Source: Enoplolaimus lenunculus (taxonomy: Eukaryota; Nematoda; Enoplea; Enoplida; Thoracostomopsidae). Taken from it: a DNA stretch of 64,000 nt. Every line of letters begins with the position of its first letter. The stretch's first letter is position 1. Location of the stretch: the NCBI GenBank assembly GCA_030248215.1, contig JASANG010001613.1, forward strand, positions 124,001 through 188,000, in the 5' to 3' direction. Both the position numbers and the translations under genes were made by a program. Below, piece after piece: positions 56,101 to 64,000 of the stretch. The notes under the pieces are model-generated. The model saw nothing but the letters and a program-made list of their open reading frames with translations. It was not told the DNA's origin and did no database searches.

Positions 56101-59100
56101 TGGTGGTCAACAACAGCCGCCGCCGTCGTCGTCGTCGGCGCATATGGAGCTTAGTGGCGCCGCCGGCAGTGGACCTGTAGTTCCGTCCGCGAATGGTACC
56201 AACAGCTTGGCGTATGATCATCCAGATCACTCAAATACTAGCAGTGGTATTTGCGGTGGTGGCAGTCCAGCGTCAGGTAGTTTTCACTCGAAAAACGTAG
56301 TGTGTCCCGTTCATCAGTGATGTGTTATTGTTGTTGCTATTGTTGTTGTTGTTGTTAGGTTTGTAGATGCATAGGGCGTAGACATGGGGGTTCGTTCGGT
56401 TGTCAACCACCTTTTCTTGGCATTTTCGTTCAGCGGTTGTTAAACACTGGTTCCGGTTTAGCAACACACAAGCGACCCAACAACCGACGCGACACCTTTA
56501 CGAAATCCTCCTGGCTACGTCCATGTTTTGTTGATGTATGTAATTGTGAATCAACCGTCAAATATTAAGCGATCCACTAGTTTCAACCATCAGCGAGAGC
56601 AGTATACACCCACCAGTAGTATACACCCACCCTAGGGACAGTCGTAAGTGACTGTCCCTAGGTTGGGTGTGACTGTCCCTACGAAGGGTGTGTACTACTA
56701 GCGAGATTATAATAACTGTTTTGTCTTTTAAATTCCTAAATAGTTATGAAGTGTTTCGGACCAAATTTTTCGCCAGCCACTACGCGCGGATCAGCTTGTT
56801 CATGAGCTTGGATAAAGTAGTAATCCATAGAGTACGCCCGTAACCAATCAGAGCGCCGGCAGATTGGTTGTATCGCCAACTAGGGATGTGCCGATACCGA
56901 TGCCGATTCTTATTGTGAAATTTTGCCGAACCGACGCCGATGCCGATTCCACCAGAATTAAACCTTGAACATCATAAACGATTAGAATTTTATATGAACG
57001 GTTCATTTCAATAAATTTTCTCAAACACAAACGCAAAAGAGATTACAGTTTTCTAGACCAGACACCAGATACGCGCTGCTCAGAAATGAAACTGATAGCA
57101 TTCCAACTGACTGTTATATGTGCAAAAAGTATCGGCAAAGAATTGGCAATTTTTTGCAGTGCGGATGCCGATACTCACGAAAACTGCCGATTATTGCCGA
57201 TGCCGATTAATCGGCACATCCCTATCGCTTACCAAGAAAAATTTTGTCTCTGATCAGAATTGGTTCAAGCTCCCTCGTAAGTCATCGGATAAACCATTGT
57301 ATGCCCTCCATAAACGTTTTAGCCAGTGTTAAGCATGCTGGAGCTGGCTATGGGTCTGCCTTGTTATTCTGTGATGGGTTAGCATTTTGTATATACGTAG
57401 TTAACTATGTGTTGCGAGTTTTGATATTATACTTATGGTTCCGTCACGATTTGGTATATACATGTTTTGCATAACAGGATACGACTGGGTTGTATACAGG
57501 GTGCGACCGGATGTCATCCGGCTCCGGTTTAATATCTGACAAAAACTGATATCCGTATCCGGTTCCGGTATCCGGTAAATTCATATCCGGTCGCACCCTG
57601 GCAGTATAGTATCTGATCAGAACCGGATACCGGAACTGTTGACTAGTTCGGCATTTGTACACTCGTTCCTCGCATGCTTAAGTTTAGGCTTAGGTTTTTT
57701 TGAACAAGGAAGGCTAAGCGAACTCTGCGCGCGTTTGTCTGAGCGTTTTACCTGAGCACCTCAATTAATCATTAACCGCAAATGTGGGCAAGCGCAATTA
57801 GACCGGAACACCCAGGTTGTGGATCCGGTTCAGGTTGAGCAGCAGGTTTCAATTTCGGTTTCGTGACTGATTACCAACCGGAACCGGAACTTTCAACGTT
57901 GCTGTTATGTTATTACCAGAGTGGAACTCGGCGACGATGCTTTTGGTCAGCTATTTCTTAATGTGAATCAAGTTTCGTAGACAACAGCGAGCGGTTTCGT
58001 CTCATATAAAAGTGACTTCCGTCAGTAAACGTAGCGTAAAGAAGCGTTTTGTAAATGTTCAGGTTCCGGTTTGGGTTCCACGGTTCCGGTTTGCAAGTAG
58101 GTTGGGGTGGGTGGAACCGTGTGGACAAGTGGACGAGAGCCGTATTTCAATGAGAATTATAGCTTAAGCATGCTAGTTTTAGTGGTTTAGCGATAAATAT
58201 GTAGTAAAGTGGGATATTCGGAACCGGATACGTATCCTGCCTCACCATGAATGTATTATATACCTACTACATAGTGCACACGTATATACCAGGGTGCAAC
58301 CGGAAGTCCGGTTCCTGTTCCAGCATTTTTTCACCTTCCGGTTCCGGTTCTGCTATATTTTTGCCGGAATTAAAAATTTCGATATTAAAATTTGGTAGGT
58401 GGAAATTAATATATTTACTAAAAAATGACGATAAAAATTAAATAGGTTTCATTCGTATAGTATATCAACCTTGACAATTGCCGAAAATACACCATCGAGG
58501 GTAGATTTCACTTCCGTGGATTAAGAAAATCTAAAATACAGCAGATAAAGTGAATATCTATCTCCAACAAGGGATATTTCACAATAAAATAGCAAAAAAA
58601 GAAGATTAAAATTAAAATGAATTTTTTGGTGACATGTATTTTTCATTTTTGGTTCCGGTTCCGGTAAATTGTAATTCTGGTTGCACCCTGGTATATACGT
58701 AAAATAAAAATTTCTTCGTGCACGCACATATATACTACGTTATACAGTATTTATTTATTGTTTGAATTTGTAGTATCTGCTCCATCGCAACACAGTTTGG
58801 GCTCGGCGAACGATGTGTGCAATTTGAGATCGCCTCATTCGCAGCAGCCACCGCCACCACCACCAACATCGTATGCAGCGACAGTAGTTACACCAGGCGG
58901 TGGTGCACCGCCCTATTATCATCATCAACAACAGCAACAACAACAACAACAACAACAACCTGGACCTCCACAATCGTTGTCGCCTTATCCACAATTACAT
59001 CACCAACAACAACAACAGCAGCAGCAGCAGCAGTATGGCCGTATTGCTTCCGGACCGCCGTCACAACACCCGCAACATTTTCACCAACATCATCAACAGC

Positions 59101-59246
59101 ACCAGTCTGGGACACCACATTCGCAACACCCACATTTGTATCAGCCGCATCCGTCGCCAATGATGGTGCCTCAGTCGCCGCAACATTATTATCTTCATCA
59201 TCATCATCAACAACAACAACAACAACAACAAGTGTCGCCATCACAG

Positions 59247-59284
<38 letters not shown>

Positions 59285-62200
59285 ACAACAACAACAGCAA
59301 CAACAACAACAACAACGACCATCTAGCAACAGTATTACCGTCGGACCACCTACTAATGGGCCGATAACGTCATCGGCATCGTCTCATCCTGAGCTAGTCG
59401 CTCGCGATCCGTTTGACGAACGCTCGCCACCGCCATCGTCGGCCGCTGCAGCGCAAGCGTCAGCGCCAGCGTCGTCGTCGTCTGTATCACAGGCGGCAAC
59501 GCCGCCGGCGACAGCGACACCCGCCGCTTCTGGGCCACCGTCGTTGCCCTCGGCCACAGGCGCTGGCAGTAGCCACCATAATAATTATTCACCGCATCAT
59601 TATCAACAACAACAACAGTTGAAACAGCAGCAGCAGCAGCAAAAACACACTGCATCAGCGTCGGTGTCGCCATCTCAGCGATATTTATCGCCGGCTTGTG
59701 GGCAACAGCAACAACAGTATTCAGGGGACACTGGTGGGACAGCGACGACGTCGCCTGTGGGTGCTGTCCCTGGTAGCCAGCATCAATCGAGAGCGTCCAC
59801 CAGTTCTCCGTATGTTCAACAGCATCATGCGTTGTCTTCCAATCAGGCGCCGATGCCTCCGCCAACTGCTGCTACTAGTACTATTAGTAGTACTACTAGT
59901 GGTACTGTAGCAGTAGAGACCGCGGCAGCGTTGGCGGATAATTCAGCGACCGCAACGGTGGCGACAACAGTAACAACGACGGCGGCGTCGACATCAGCGT
60001 CTGGCTCAACATCATTTCAACAGGACAACAGTGGTAAGAGCGGTGGTCGCAGTCAACAGCAACAACCGAACTCAGAGCTAGCATCGGCTGAAATCTCTAG
60101 AGGAAGTCGTTCGACCACAACGCCAACACCAATAACAGCAACAACAACTTTGTCGTCCACTGGAGGTGTTGGACCTGTGGGTAGTGGGTCTGCAACATCG
60201 ACGATAGCTGTAACGGCCACGGTTGCTAGCGACACGAATGACGTCAAGCCTGCGGTTACTGCAGGTGGTGGATTTGCTTGTTCAACAGAATCACAAAGTA
60301 GCGGCGCCGGTAGCGAAACGGTTTCTTCTACGGCGTCTGGGCAGCCAGGTAGCGGTTGCAATCGGGTGTCGATGTCAGTTGCGCCACCACCAAAATCAAC
60401 AGGGCCAAGCGGTGGATCGATGTATTATCAACAACAAGCGCAGCACCTGTCTTCCGCGGCCAGCGGAGGCACTGGTGCACAACCGCCGCCACGCGGGGTG
60501 ATGGCGCCTCCAAATCAAGCACCATACAACAGTGGACATCCGGCAACTGGTTCAACAGGCTCGACGCCGTATCACCCCGGTGGCGGCGGACCCCCGAGCC
60601 AGCAAACTCAGGGGTATCCTATTGCTAGTTCGTATGCATCATCTCCGATGACTGCTGCGCAAGCCGCGTATCCAGGGACGAGTGGTATGCCGCCACCGCC
60701 GTATATCCGACATGCGGGACCTTCTACAGCTCATGGTATGTGTAAGCTTTGACTGTTAGTCCTCGTCTCGTACAATTTTGGCTCTTTTACTCTTACTCCA
60801 CATTTAAGATTATGGCTTTAGCTCATTGTACCAAGCTTAAGTTTTCGGTTTAGGCGTAGGAAAGTCTTTTCCAAAACGTAAGCCTAAACCTGTGGCGGAA
60901 AGTGGACAAGAAGTGATGATTTTGCTCTATCGATGTGCGACATGCGGACAAATCTGAGTCGCAAAACGTATCGATAAATTTGCTGTTCCGATTCCGGTAT
61001 AATCCAGTTCCGCTTTGCACCCGGATACTAATACAAACCTTGCACAGATTATATTTCACAAATGTTCATTCTATCAACGGGTGATGATTCGCAGACGTAC
61101 CGAAAGGTATATGTCGTAGGCCAATCTGCTATTGTGAGCAAATAGCAGTTAAGTCTACGCCAAATAGCGACTGTGAGATGTCGCAAAACAACAGCGATGT
61201 AAAACCAGCGCTGATTGTTTTACTGTATTGCTTCAGTCCCAACAACAAAATCAGATTACTCTATAAGTTCAATAGCAGTTTAGCCTAGGACAAACTGCTA
61301 TTACATAAAGTAGTAGATTGGCATAGCCAATTAGTAGTTGGCCTGCATGGCCAATTAGTAGTTGGCCTAGGCCAATTAAGTTGGACTGAATATATATAGC
61401 AGACTGACCTTCGACATATATATGTAAGTTAAATTTCGTCCTTGTCTTACGCGTATAACCAAGCTACTGATTTCGAGGTTGGCAAGGTTCCAGCGGAACT
61501 ACGTACCCGTTTCCAAAATCCTAGCTTCACCTATGAAGCGGCCAACTGTATATCGATCAATTGATATTTTGTTAAGGTCACTACACTGTGCATATGAACA
61601 GCAGCAGTGGCACAGAACATAGCAATATGACACCACGGCAGCATCACGGATCCCCGTATGTGCATGATGTCTATCAACAACAGCATCAGCAAACGGCGGC
61701 GTGGTCTGGCGGACAAGCGGTCCGACTCGGTCATCAGGGCCACACCGCTCCAGGTACGCAAGTATATAGAGAGCTGTTGCCATTGGTATAATAGCGGCGT
61801 AGCTAGGATTTCGAAAGGGGAGCTTACGTTGCATAAAATTTCAAAGCGGTTTCTTGTGTTGCAAGCTGAAACTGTAGAAACCCTAGTAGCAAGACTAGAA
61901 CCAGACGTTTTGACACACGAAACCTCTGGCTACGCCAGTGGTTATTGCAGATGTGTAAAATTCGGCAGCTAATCCAGCATTTCTAGGGAGGCAAGATACT
62001 GTTTTCGAAATCTATAATTTGGTACGTATATACAATGTTACTGCAAAAACAGTGATGGTAGGTATTGTTCTCGTTAATGGAAATGTTATTTCTAATGGTT
62101 CCAGGAGCACCTCAATCATCTTCAACGCCGTCTTCAAGCAAAATTTTGCCTGGTGGACGACCCGTGCTTCACGCCAGAGATCGATACGGAAAAGTAAGTG

Positions 62201-63716
62201 ACATCCATGGCCGGGGCACGATGCGTGAGATAATTTGTCACCATCGTAGAGTTTCTGTCATTCGCGTACAGGTGAGGTAATCGAATATGCAGTTCCGAGC
62301 TCCGAGAGTCTTCAGTAGCGTTGCACGTTATTATATGTTTATGCTGCAGCTAGAAGTGAGTTTGAACAATTGGGTGTCCCAGATTGGAGTTGAAAGTTTT
62401 TATAGCAGGACTTGTAGGCTGTTTTCTAGTTTTTTATATTGGCATCGATGAACCGCAATTTTTTAATTGCATCTAGATAGCTATGTGTCGTATGTTTCAG
62501 CATATGCATGGCACAGTCGCCAGCAGTGGCAGCTATCTCCACCATCAAACGCCCACGGCCGCCGCTGGTCATTGTAGCGGAGGCTTACGCCCTGGCTTAC
62601 ATCATTCCGGTGCTGTATCGGCTGCTGCTGCGCATCACCCAACGGCCGCAGCTAGCAATAGTGCTGGGATGATGATGCATAGTAACAGCAGCAGCAACAG
62701 TAGCGGAATGGCAGGCCAACCGCCATCGTCGCTACACCACCAGCAGCAGCATGCAGTCGGATATGGACCGTCGTCCAGTCATGGTGCAACTGGCGTAGCG
62801 GCGACCAGTAGTCAATCAGCGTCGGCGGTAACGTCATCGACGCTTACGCAGCTAACATCATCGTCGTCGATTACGCCACACCATGCGTTTCCGCCTGGCA
62901 GCGTTGAAGCGACTACGCTACCGCGGCGGTCGCACAGACGCAAGCTGTACTTTCGGCATATTGGTAAGTAGCTAGCTGTTGTGGTAGAATGGGCAGATTC
63001 CCTGAGAGACACTGTCGAACATTGCGTTCGCACGGCAAGTAGCATTGAAAAAATTCAGATAGCGTAATAATGTCAATATTTCTGTTTTGTTGAAAATATT
63101 TAAATTGGGGACCCTGCATCAATTTGTCTGTGCTTCGGGCATTGTTTAGGTGCAGGTTTTCTGACGGAAGACCCTGATCAAAATGTTTAAGTTTACGCCT
63201 CTGTCTTAAACAGGCTCGCATGGGCATAGCCATATGTTTGAAAGGCGCTTTACGTTGTATAAAATTTCGAAAGGTCTGGTGTTACAATCTGAAAATGTAT
63301 TGCACAAAAATCGCATGAAAGGGGTTGAGCCTACAGATACCTTCCTTGTCTGCTGGTTGCGGATAACATTATTTGTTTCCTGTCATGCTTACTTCTTTGC
63401 TTTTGTTAAGAAACCCATGGTTTCTTACAAAGTGACTAAAGCTCAACACAATAGCACAGGTAACTTATTAAATATCATCGCGATAAGTATGTGCGTGTAA
63501 AAATTGAACGAGTGGTGTGTGTATATACGTATTGTATTGATAATTTTTACGTTTGGATTTTTTGCAGGTAAAGTAGACCCATGGCGTCTTATGATGTCGC
63601 TCAAGAGTGGAATGGTTGGCGAGGCGGCGTGGGCGTTGAATACACTAAATATACTATTGTATGACGATTCTACAGTGAAATATTTCGCATTGGTGCATTT
63701 ACCGGGACTACTTGAG
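40913..63716 (+). CDS. osa: Osa/ARID1 (BAF250) SWI/SNF subunit, 3'-partial
   Basis: ARID-family DNA-binding subunit of the nuclear SWI/SNF (BAP/BAF) remodelling complex. My model has exons 40913-41536, 41815-42067, 42808-42960, 43788-44633, 45439-45509, 46176-46316, 46930-48066, then either 53474-55262 (8A) or 55730-56276 (8B), then 58774-60735, 61577-61753, 62105-62193, 62501-62963 and 63568-63716. Both versions keep frame: 2,618 codons with 8A, 2,204 with 8B. The N-terminal 1,000 residues are low-complexity (Gln, Pro, Gly, Asn runs). The ARID starts near residue 994 ([16 protein letters not shown]). The final exons give FPPGSVEAT and [20 protein letters not shown], the start of the BAF250_C region, continuing beyond the right edge. 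An in-frame TAA at 40871 supports the start. Polyglutamine uses mixed CAA and CAG codons. Confidence 0.95.
41815..42067 (+). CDS. osa: osa exon 2, polyglutamine
   Basis: Residues 209-293, [13 protein letters not shown], then a long Gln run and His-rich [14 protein letters not shown]. Acceptor TTTGTTTGTAG; donor G|GTAAGA, phase 1. A MITE begins 41 nt after the donor. Confidence 0.9.
42109..42289 (+). mobile_element. GGCC MITE with TTAGGC interior, reference copy
   Basis: 181 bp. Ends GGCCAATGTTACTTTAAGG and CTTAAAGTAACATGGGCC, perfect 8-bp target-site duplication TAGCCAAC. Interior CCTAAGCCTAAGC words. Lies in osa intron 2, 41 nt after the donor. Confidence 0.92.
42808..42960 (+). CDS. osa: osa exon 3
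   Basis: Residues 293-344: [20 protein letters not shown], the Tyr/Gln/Pro-rich composition typical of the Osa N-terminus. Acceptor TTGCTTCCTTCAG; donor CAAG|GTAGGT; phase 1 in and out. Confidence 0.9.
43119..43214. repeat. (AAT)n microsatellite in osa intron 3
   Basis: Interrupted AAT/AGT trinucleotide array of about 95 bp. Confidence 0.95.
43788..44633 (+). CDS. osa: osa exon 4, Gln/Asn-rich
   Basis: Residues 344-626. Contains a His/Gln-rich part, a long Gln run (CAA/CAG), an Asn run from an AAT trinucleotide repeat, and a more ordinary end [20 protein letters not shown]. Phase 1 in and out; donor G|GTAAGT. Confidence 0.92.
45439..45509 (+). CDS. osa: osa exon 5
   Basis: Residues 626-649, [20 protein letters not shown] then HKSK. 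The acceptor TTTTTTTTTAACAG is strong, and the 71-nt exon converts phase 1 to phase 0 as exon 6 needs. Donor AAG|GTAAGT. Confidence 0.85.
45545..45925. repeat. TTAGGC fragment and CCGGATAT-type element
   Basis: In osa intron 5. A short CTAAGCC fragment is followed by CAGGGTGCGATAGAATATT and, near 45895, AATATCCGGTCGCTTCTCC. These look like the two ends of a decayed CAGGGTGCGACCGGATAT element of about 310 bp. Confidence 0.5.
46176..46316 (+). CDS. osa: osa exon 6
   Basis: Residues 650-696, [17 protein letters not shown] to [16 protein letters not shown] followed by a PTPE segment resembles the region ahead of the ARID in Osa/ARID1 proteins. Phase 0 in and out, donor GGA|GTGAGT. Confidence 0.85.
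46930..48066 (+). CDS. osa: osa exon 7, polyQ and first half of ARID
   Basis: Residues 697-1075. Several Gln runs and Pro/Gly-rich sequence are followed, from about residue 994, by the first half of the [44 protein letters not shown] and [14 protein letters not shown]. The domain is cut at the donor GAG|GTTAGT, phase 0; the read-through reaches a stop 13 codons later. This exon is shared by both ARID versions. Confidence 0.95.
48403..48705. mobile_element. ATATGTCGTAG MITE
   Basis: About 300 bp from TATATATATGTCGTAGC to CACTACGACATACATATA. Contains GTGATTGGTT twice and GCCAATCGCG, as in its relatives. Confidence 0.75.
49411..49728. mobile_element. ATATGTCGTAG MITE
   Basis: About 318 bp from GTATATGTCGTAGGCCAATC to GTCTACGACATATATATC, with CTGATTGGTTA and CTGATTGGTCC. 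Closest relative is 61107-61424 (same GGCCAATCTGC start). Confidence 0.78.
50192..50588 (+). mobile_element. CAGGGTGCAACCGG hAT-like MITE, young copy
   Basis: 397 bp with perfect ends and a perfect 8-bp duplication TCTGATAC, nearly identical to 9852-10236. Located in osa intron 7. Confidence 0.94.
51278..51423. mobile_element. CAGGGTGCGACCGGATAT hAT-like MITE
   Basis: 146 bp, ends CAGGGTGCGACCGGATATCC and TCCGGTCGCACCCTG, perfect 8-bp duplication GTAATGGC. A shorter subfamily than CAGGGTGCAACCGG. Confidence 0.9.
52331..52568. repeat. 119-bp tandem duplication, essentially identical
   Basis: Two adjacent copies starting CCACTAGCCACCATATACG, identical over 118 bp, followed by GGCCCCGG-rich sequence. 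The identity implies a very recent duplication or an assembly artefact. Confidence 0.93.
53474..55262 (+). CDS. osa: osa exon 8A, ARID second half (version A)
   Basis: Encodes [36 protein letters not shown] and GGVDPAQYL, the second half of an ARID (Trp at exon residue 7, FEC at 38-40). About 540 residues of low-complexity sequence follow: an Ala run after MSKKK, Gln runs, Ser and Pro/Ala stretches, and a second basic patch KPKRSKKKP. Phase 0 in, phase 1 out (donor G|GTAGGG), the same phases as exon 8B, so 8A and 8B look mutually exclusive. The preceding 5.4-kb intron is the longest in the gene. Confidence 0.92.
55730..56276 (+). CDS. osa: osa exon 8B, alternative ARID second half
   Basis: Encodes [37 protein letters not shown] and [16 protein letters not shown], again the second half of an ARID (Trp at 7, FEC at 37-39). 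It has a basic AT-hook-like [10 protein letters not shown], then a short Ala/Ser/Gly-rich tail of about 110 residues. Acceptor ATCATAG|GTG enters in phase 0; donor G|GTAGTT leaves in phase 1. It fits directly between exons 7 and 9. After exon 8A it would be read out of frame and meet TGA within nine codons. It lies 467 nt downstream of 8A. Confidence 0.88.
56881..57224. mobile_element. TAGGGATGTGCCGAT hAT-like MITE
   Basis: 344 bp, ends TAGGGATGTGCCGAT and ATCGGCACATCCCTA, flanks TCGCCAAC and TCGCTTAC (6 of 8). Same family as 34410-34831. Confidence 0.85.
57497..57600. mobile_element. CAGGGTGCGACCGGAT hAT-like MITE, short
   Basis: 104 bp, ends CAGGGTGCGACCGGAT and ATCCGGTCGCACCCTG; flanks GTTGTATA and GCAGTATA agree at 6 of 8. 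Confidence 0.82.
58290..58690 (-). mobile_element. CAGGGTGCAACCGG hAT-like MITE
   Basis: 401 bp with a perfect 8-bp duplication GTATATAC. Ends 83 bp before the acceptor of osa exon 9. Confidence 0.92.
58774..60735 (+). CDS. osa: osa exon 9, long Gln/Ser/Thr/Pro-rich exon
   Basis: 654 codons of low-complexity sequence: [20 protein letters not shown], long Gln and His/Gln runs, the conserved-looking island [20 protein letters not shown], Thr/Ser/Ala tracts and a Gly/Pro/Tyr-rich end [20 protein letters not shown]. Acceptor TTTGAATTTGTAG; donor G|GTATGT; phase 1 in and out. It follows the end of a MITE (58290-58690) by 83 bp. Spurious long frames on both strands here are shadows of the CAA/CAG repeats. 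Confidence 0.92.
61107..61424. mobile_element. ATATGTCGTAG MITE in osa intron 9
   Basis: About 318 bp from GTATATGTCGTAGGCCAATC to CCTTCGACATATATATG, with internal GGCCAATTAG duplications. Shares its start with 49411-49728. Confidence 0.75.
61577..61753 (+). CDS. osa: osa exon 10
   Basis: Encodes [20 protein letters not shown], then [16 protein letters not shown] and GHQGHTAPG. Acceptor TATTTTGTTAAG and donor CAG|GTACGC; phase 1 in and out, consistent with both neighbours. The acceptor tract is weak, so the first few residues could shift. Confidence 0.75.
61790..62100. other. osa intron 10; dispersed repeat fragment
   Basis: GGCGTAGCTAGGATTTCGAAA and GCATAAAATTTCAAAG recur in altered form at 63230-63300 (TATAAAATTTCGAAAGG), so these are two fragments of one dispersed repeat in neighbouring introns. 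Confidence 0.5.
62105..62193 (+). CDS. osa: osa exon 11
   Basis: Encodes [20 protein letters not shown], then [10 protein letters not shown]. Acceptor TGGTTCCAG; donor AAA|GTAAGT; phase 1 in, phase 0 out, as exon 12 requires. Confidence 0.82.
62501..62963 (+). CDS. osa: osa exon 12, ends at FPPGSVEAT motif
   Basis: His/Ser/Ala-rich sequence ending [20 protein letters not shown] then RKLYFRHIG. Human ARID1A has [11 protein letters not shown] followed by a basic stretch and KDIG at the same place, so orthology is clear. Acceptor TATGTTTCAG, donor G|GTAAGT, phase 0 in, phase 1 out. Confidence 0.94.
63568..63716 (+). CDS. osa: osa exon 13, start of BAF250_C region
   Basis: Encodes [20 protein letters not shown], then [15 protein letters not shown] and LPGLLE, nearly colinear with human ARID1A ([20 protein letters not shown]). 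Donor GAG|GTACGC, phase 0. The next exons are outside the window. A CAGGGTGC-type MITE begins 22 nt after the donor. Confidence 0.96.
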
Positions 63717-63738
63717 GTACGCACCGCAGACAGAAAAC

Positions 63739-64000
63739 CAGGGTGCAATCGGAATTCCGATTTTAATTAGAATTCCGATTCAAAACGAGTTCTGATTCCG
63801 ATTCCGATTCCTATCGCACAATCAGTCGGAATCGGAATTTCCACATTTTAACTTTAGTACTACTTGTTGTGATATGTTGTATAAAAATTCTGCATCATTT
63901 ATCTATTGAATTGTTTTCGATAAGTTAACTTATGAATAATTAATTGTAGTTTAGCTTTACAGAGCCAAAAAATGATTGCCAATTTGTTTTGACAATTGTT
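63739..64000. mobile_element. CAGGGTGCAATCGG-type MITE, cut by window edge
   Basis: Begins CAGGGTGCAATCGGAATTCC and is full of CCGATT/AATCGG words, a variant of the CAGGGTGCAACCGG family. The right end is outside the window. Starts 22 nt after the donor of osa exon 13. Confidence 0.6.

Larger units (their letters stand above)
56277..58773. other. osa: osa intron after exon 8B, 2.5 kb
   Basis: Contains three hAT-like MITEs (56881-57224, 57497-57600, 58290-58690) and, near 56600-56700, an inverted repeat in which TACACCCACCCTAGGGACAG faces its complement. No further exon found; frames here have no similarity. Confidence 0.7.

Noticed and set aside
53474-56276. A single protein with two successive ARID second halves
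   Set aside because: Exon 8A leaves in phase 1 and 8B enters in phase 0; joining them reaches a stop within nine codons. I saw no alternative 8B acceptor that repairs the phase.
58817-60628. Long Thr-, Val- and Asn-rich frames overlapping osa exon 9
   Set aside because: Alternate-frame readings of CAA/CAG and GCA-type repeats; the Gln frame has consistent splice phases and known similarity. The same holds at 43794, 46913 and 53469-54830.

Overview
This is metazoan nuclear DNA. It carries two intron-rich protein-coding genes with canonical GT-AG introns, both on the + strand, in an AT-leaning background crowded with short non-autonomous DNA transposons (MITEs). The presenilin protein has a WDLVAVL catalytic motif and a loop with GGFTQEW, as in insect presenilins. 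The second gene is a polyglutamine-rich Osa/ARID1 homologue. Together they suggest a protostome, probably an ecdysozoan; I cannot name the species. Many repeats contain TTAGGC-like words (the nematode telomere unit), but they lie inside dispersed transposons, so they do not settle the lineage. Layout. 1-8.7 kb: repeats only (a fold-back MITE pair, a 64-bp satellite array, TTAGGC-rich elements, a 666-bp PIF/Harbinger-like element). 8.77-16.45 kb: a complete presenilin gene, reconstructed as 12 coding exons whose phases all agree (1,728 nt, 575 residues), with both catalytic aspartates and the PAL motif. 16.4-40.9 kb: intergenic. It contains many hAT-like MITEs, several minisatellites and a 6.5-kb block (22.2-28.9 kb) in which I see no MITEs and which is full of GTGTCT/AGACAC words. 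40.9 kb to the right edge: the 5' part of osa/ARID1 (BAF250), the ARID DNA-binding subunit of the SWI/SNF (BAP/BAF) chromatin remodeller. It runs from its start codon through the ARID to the first part of the BAF250_C region and leaves the window. The most notable observation is in osa. The second half of the ARID domain is encoded twice, by two consecutive exons (53474-55262 and 55730-56276). Both enter in phase 0 and leave in phase 1. Either exon alone joins in frame to the same upstream exon (ending ...GGFEE) and the same downstream exon. Including both shifts the frame into an early stop. This is the signature of mutually exclusive exons that swap half of a DNA-binding domain together with the disordered tail behind it. 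The two genes have no obvious joint pathway. Presenilin is the protease of gamma-secretase (Notch and other type I membrane proteins); Osa directs chromatin remodelling. Several MITEs with intact 8-bp target-site duplications lie within about 100 bp of splice sites in both genes. I recognised no tRNA, rRNA, CRISPR, LTR or retroviral sequence. All calls come from reading the sequence; no search was run.
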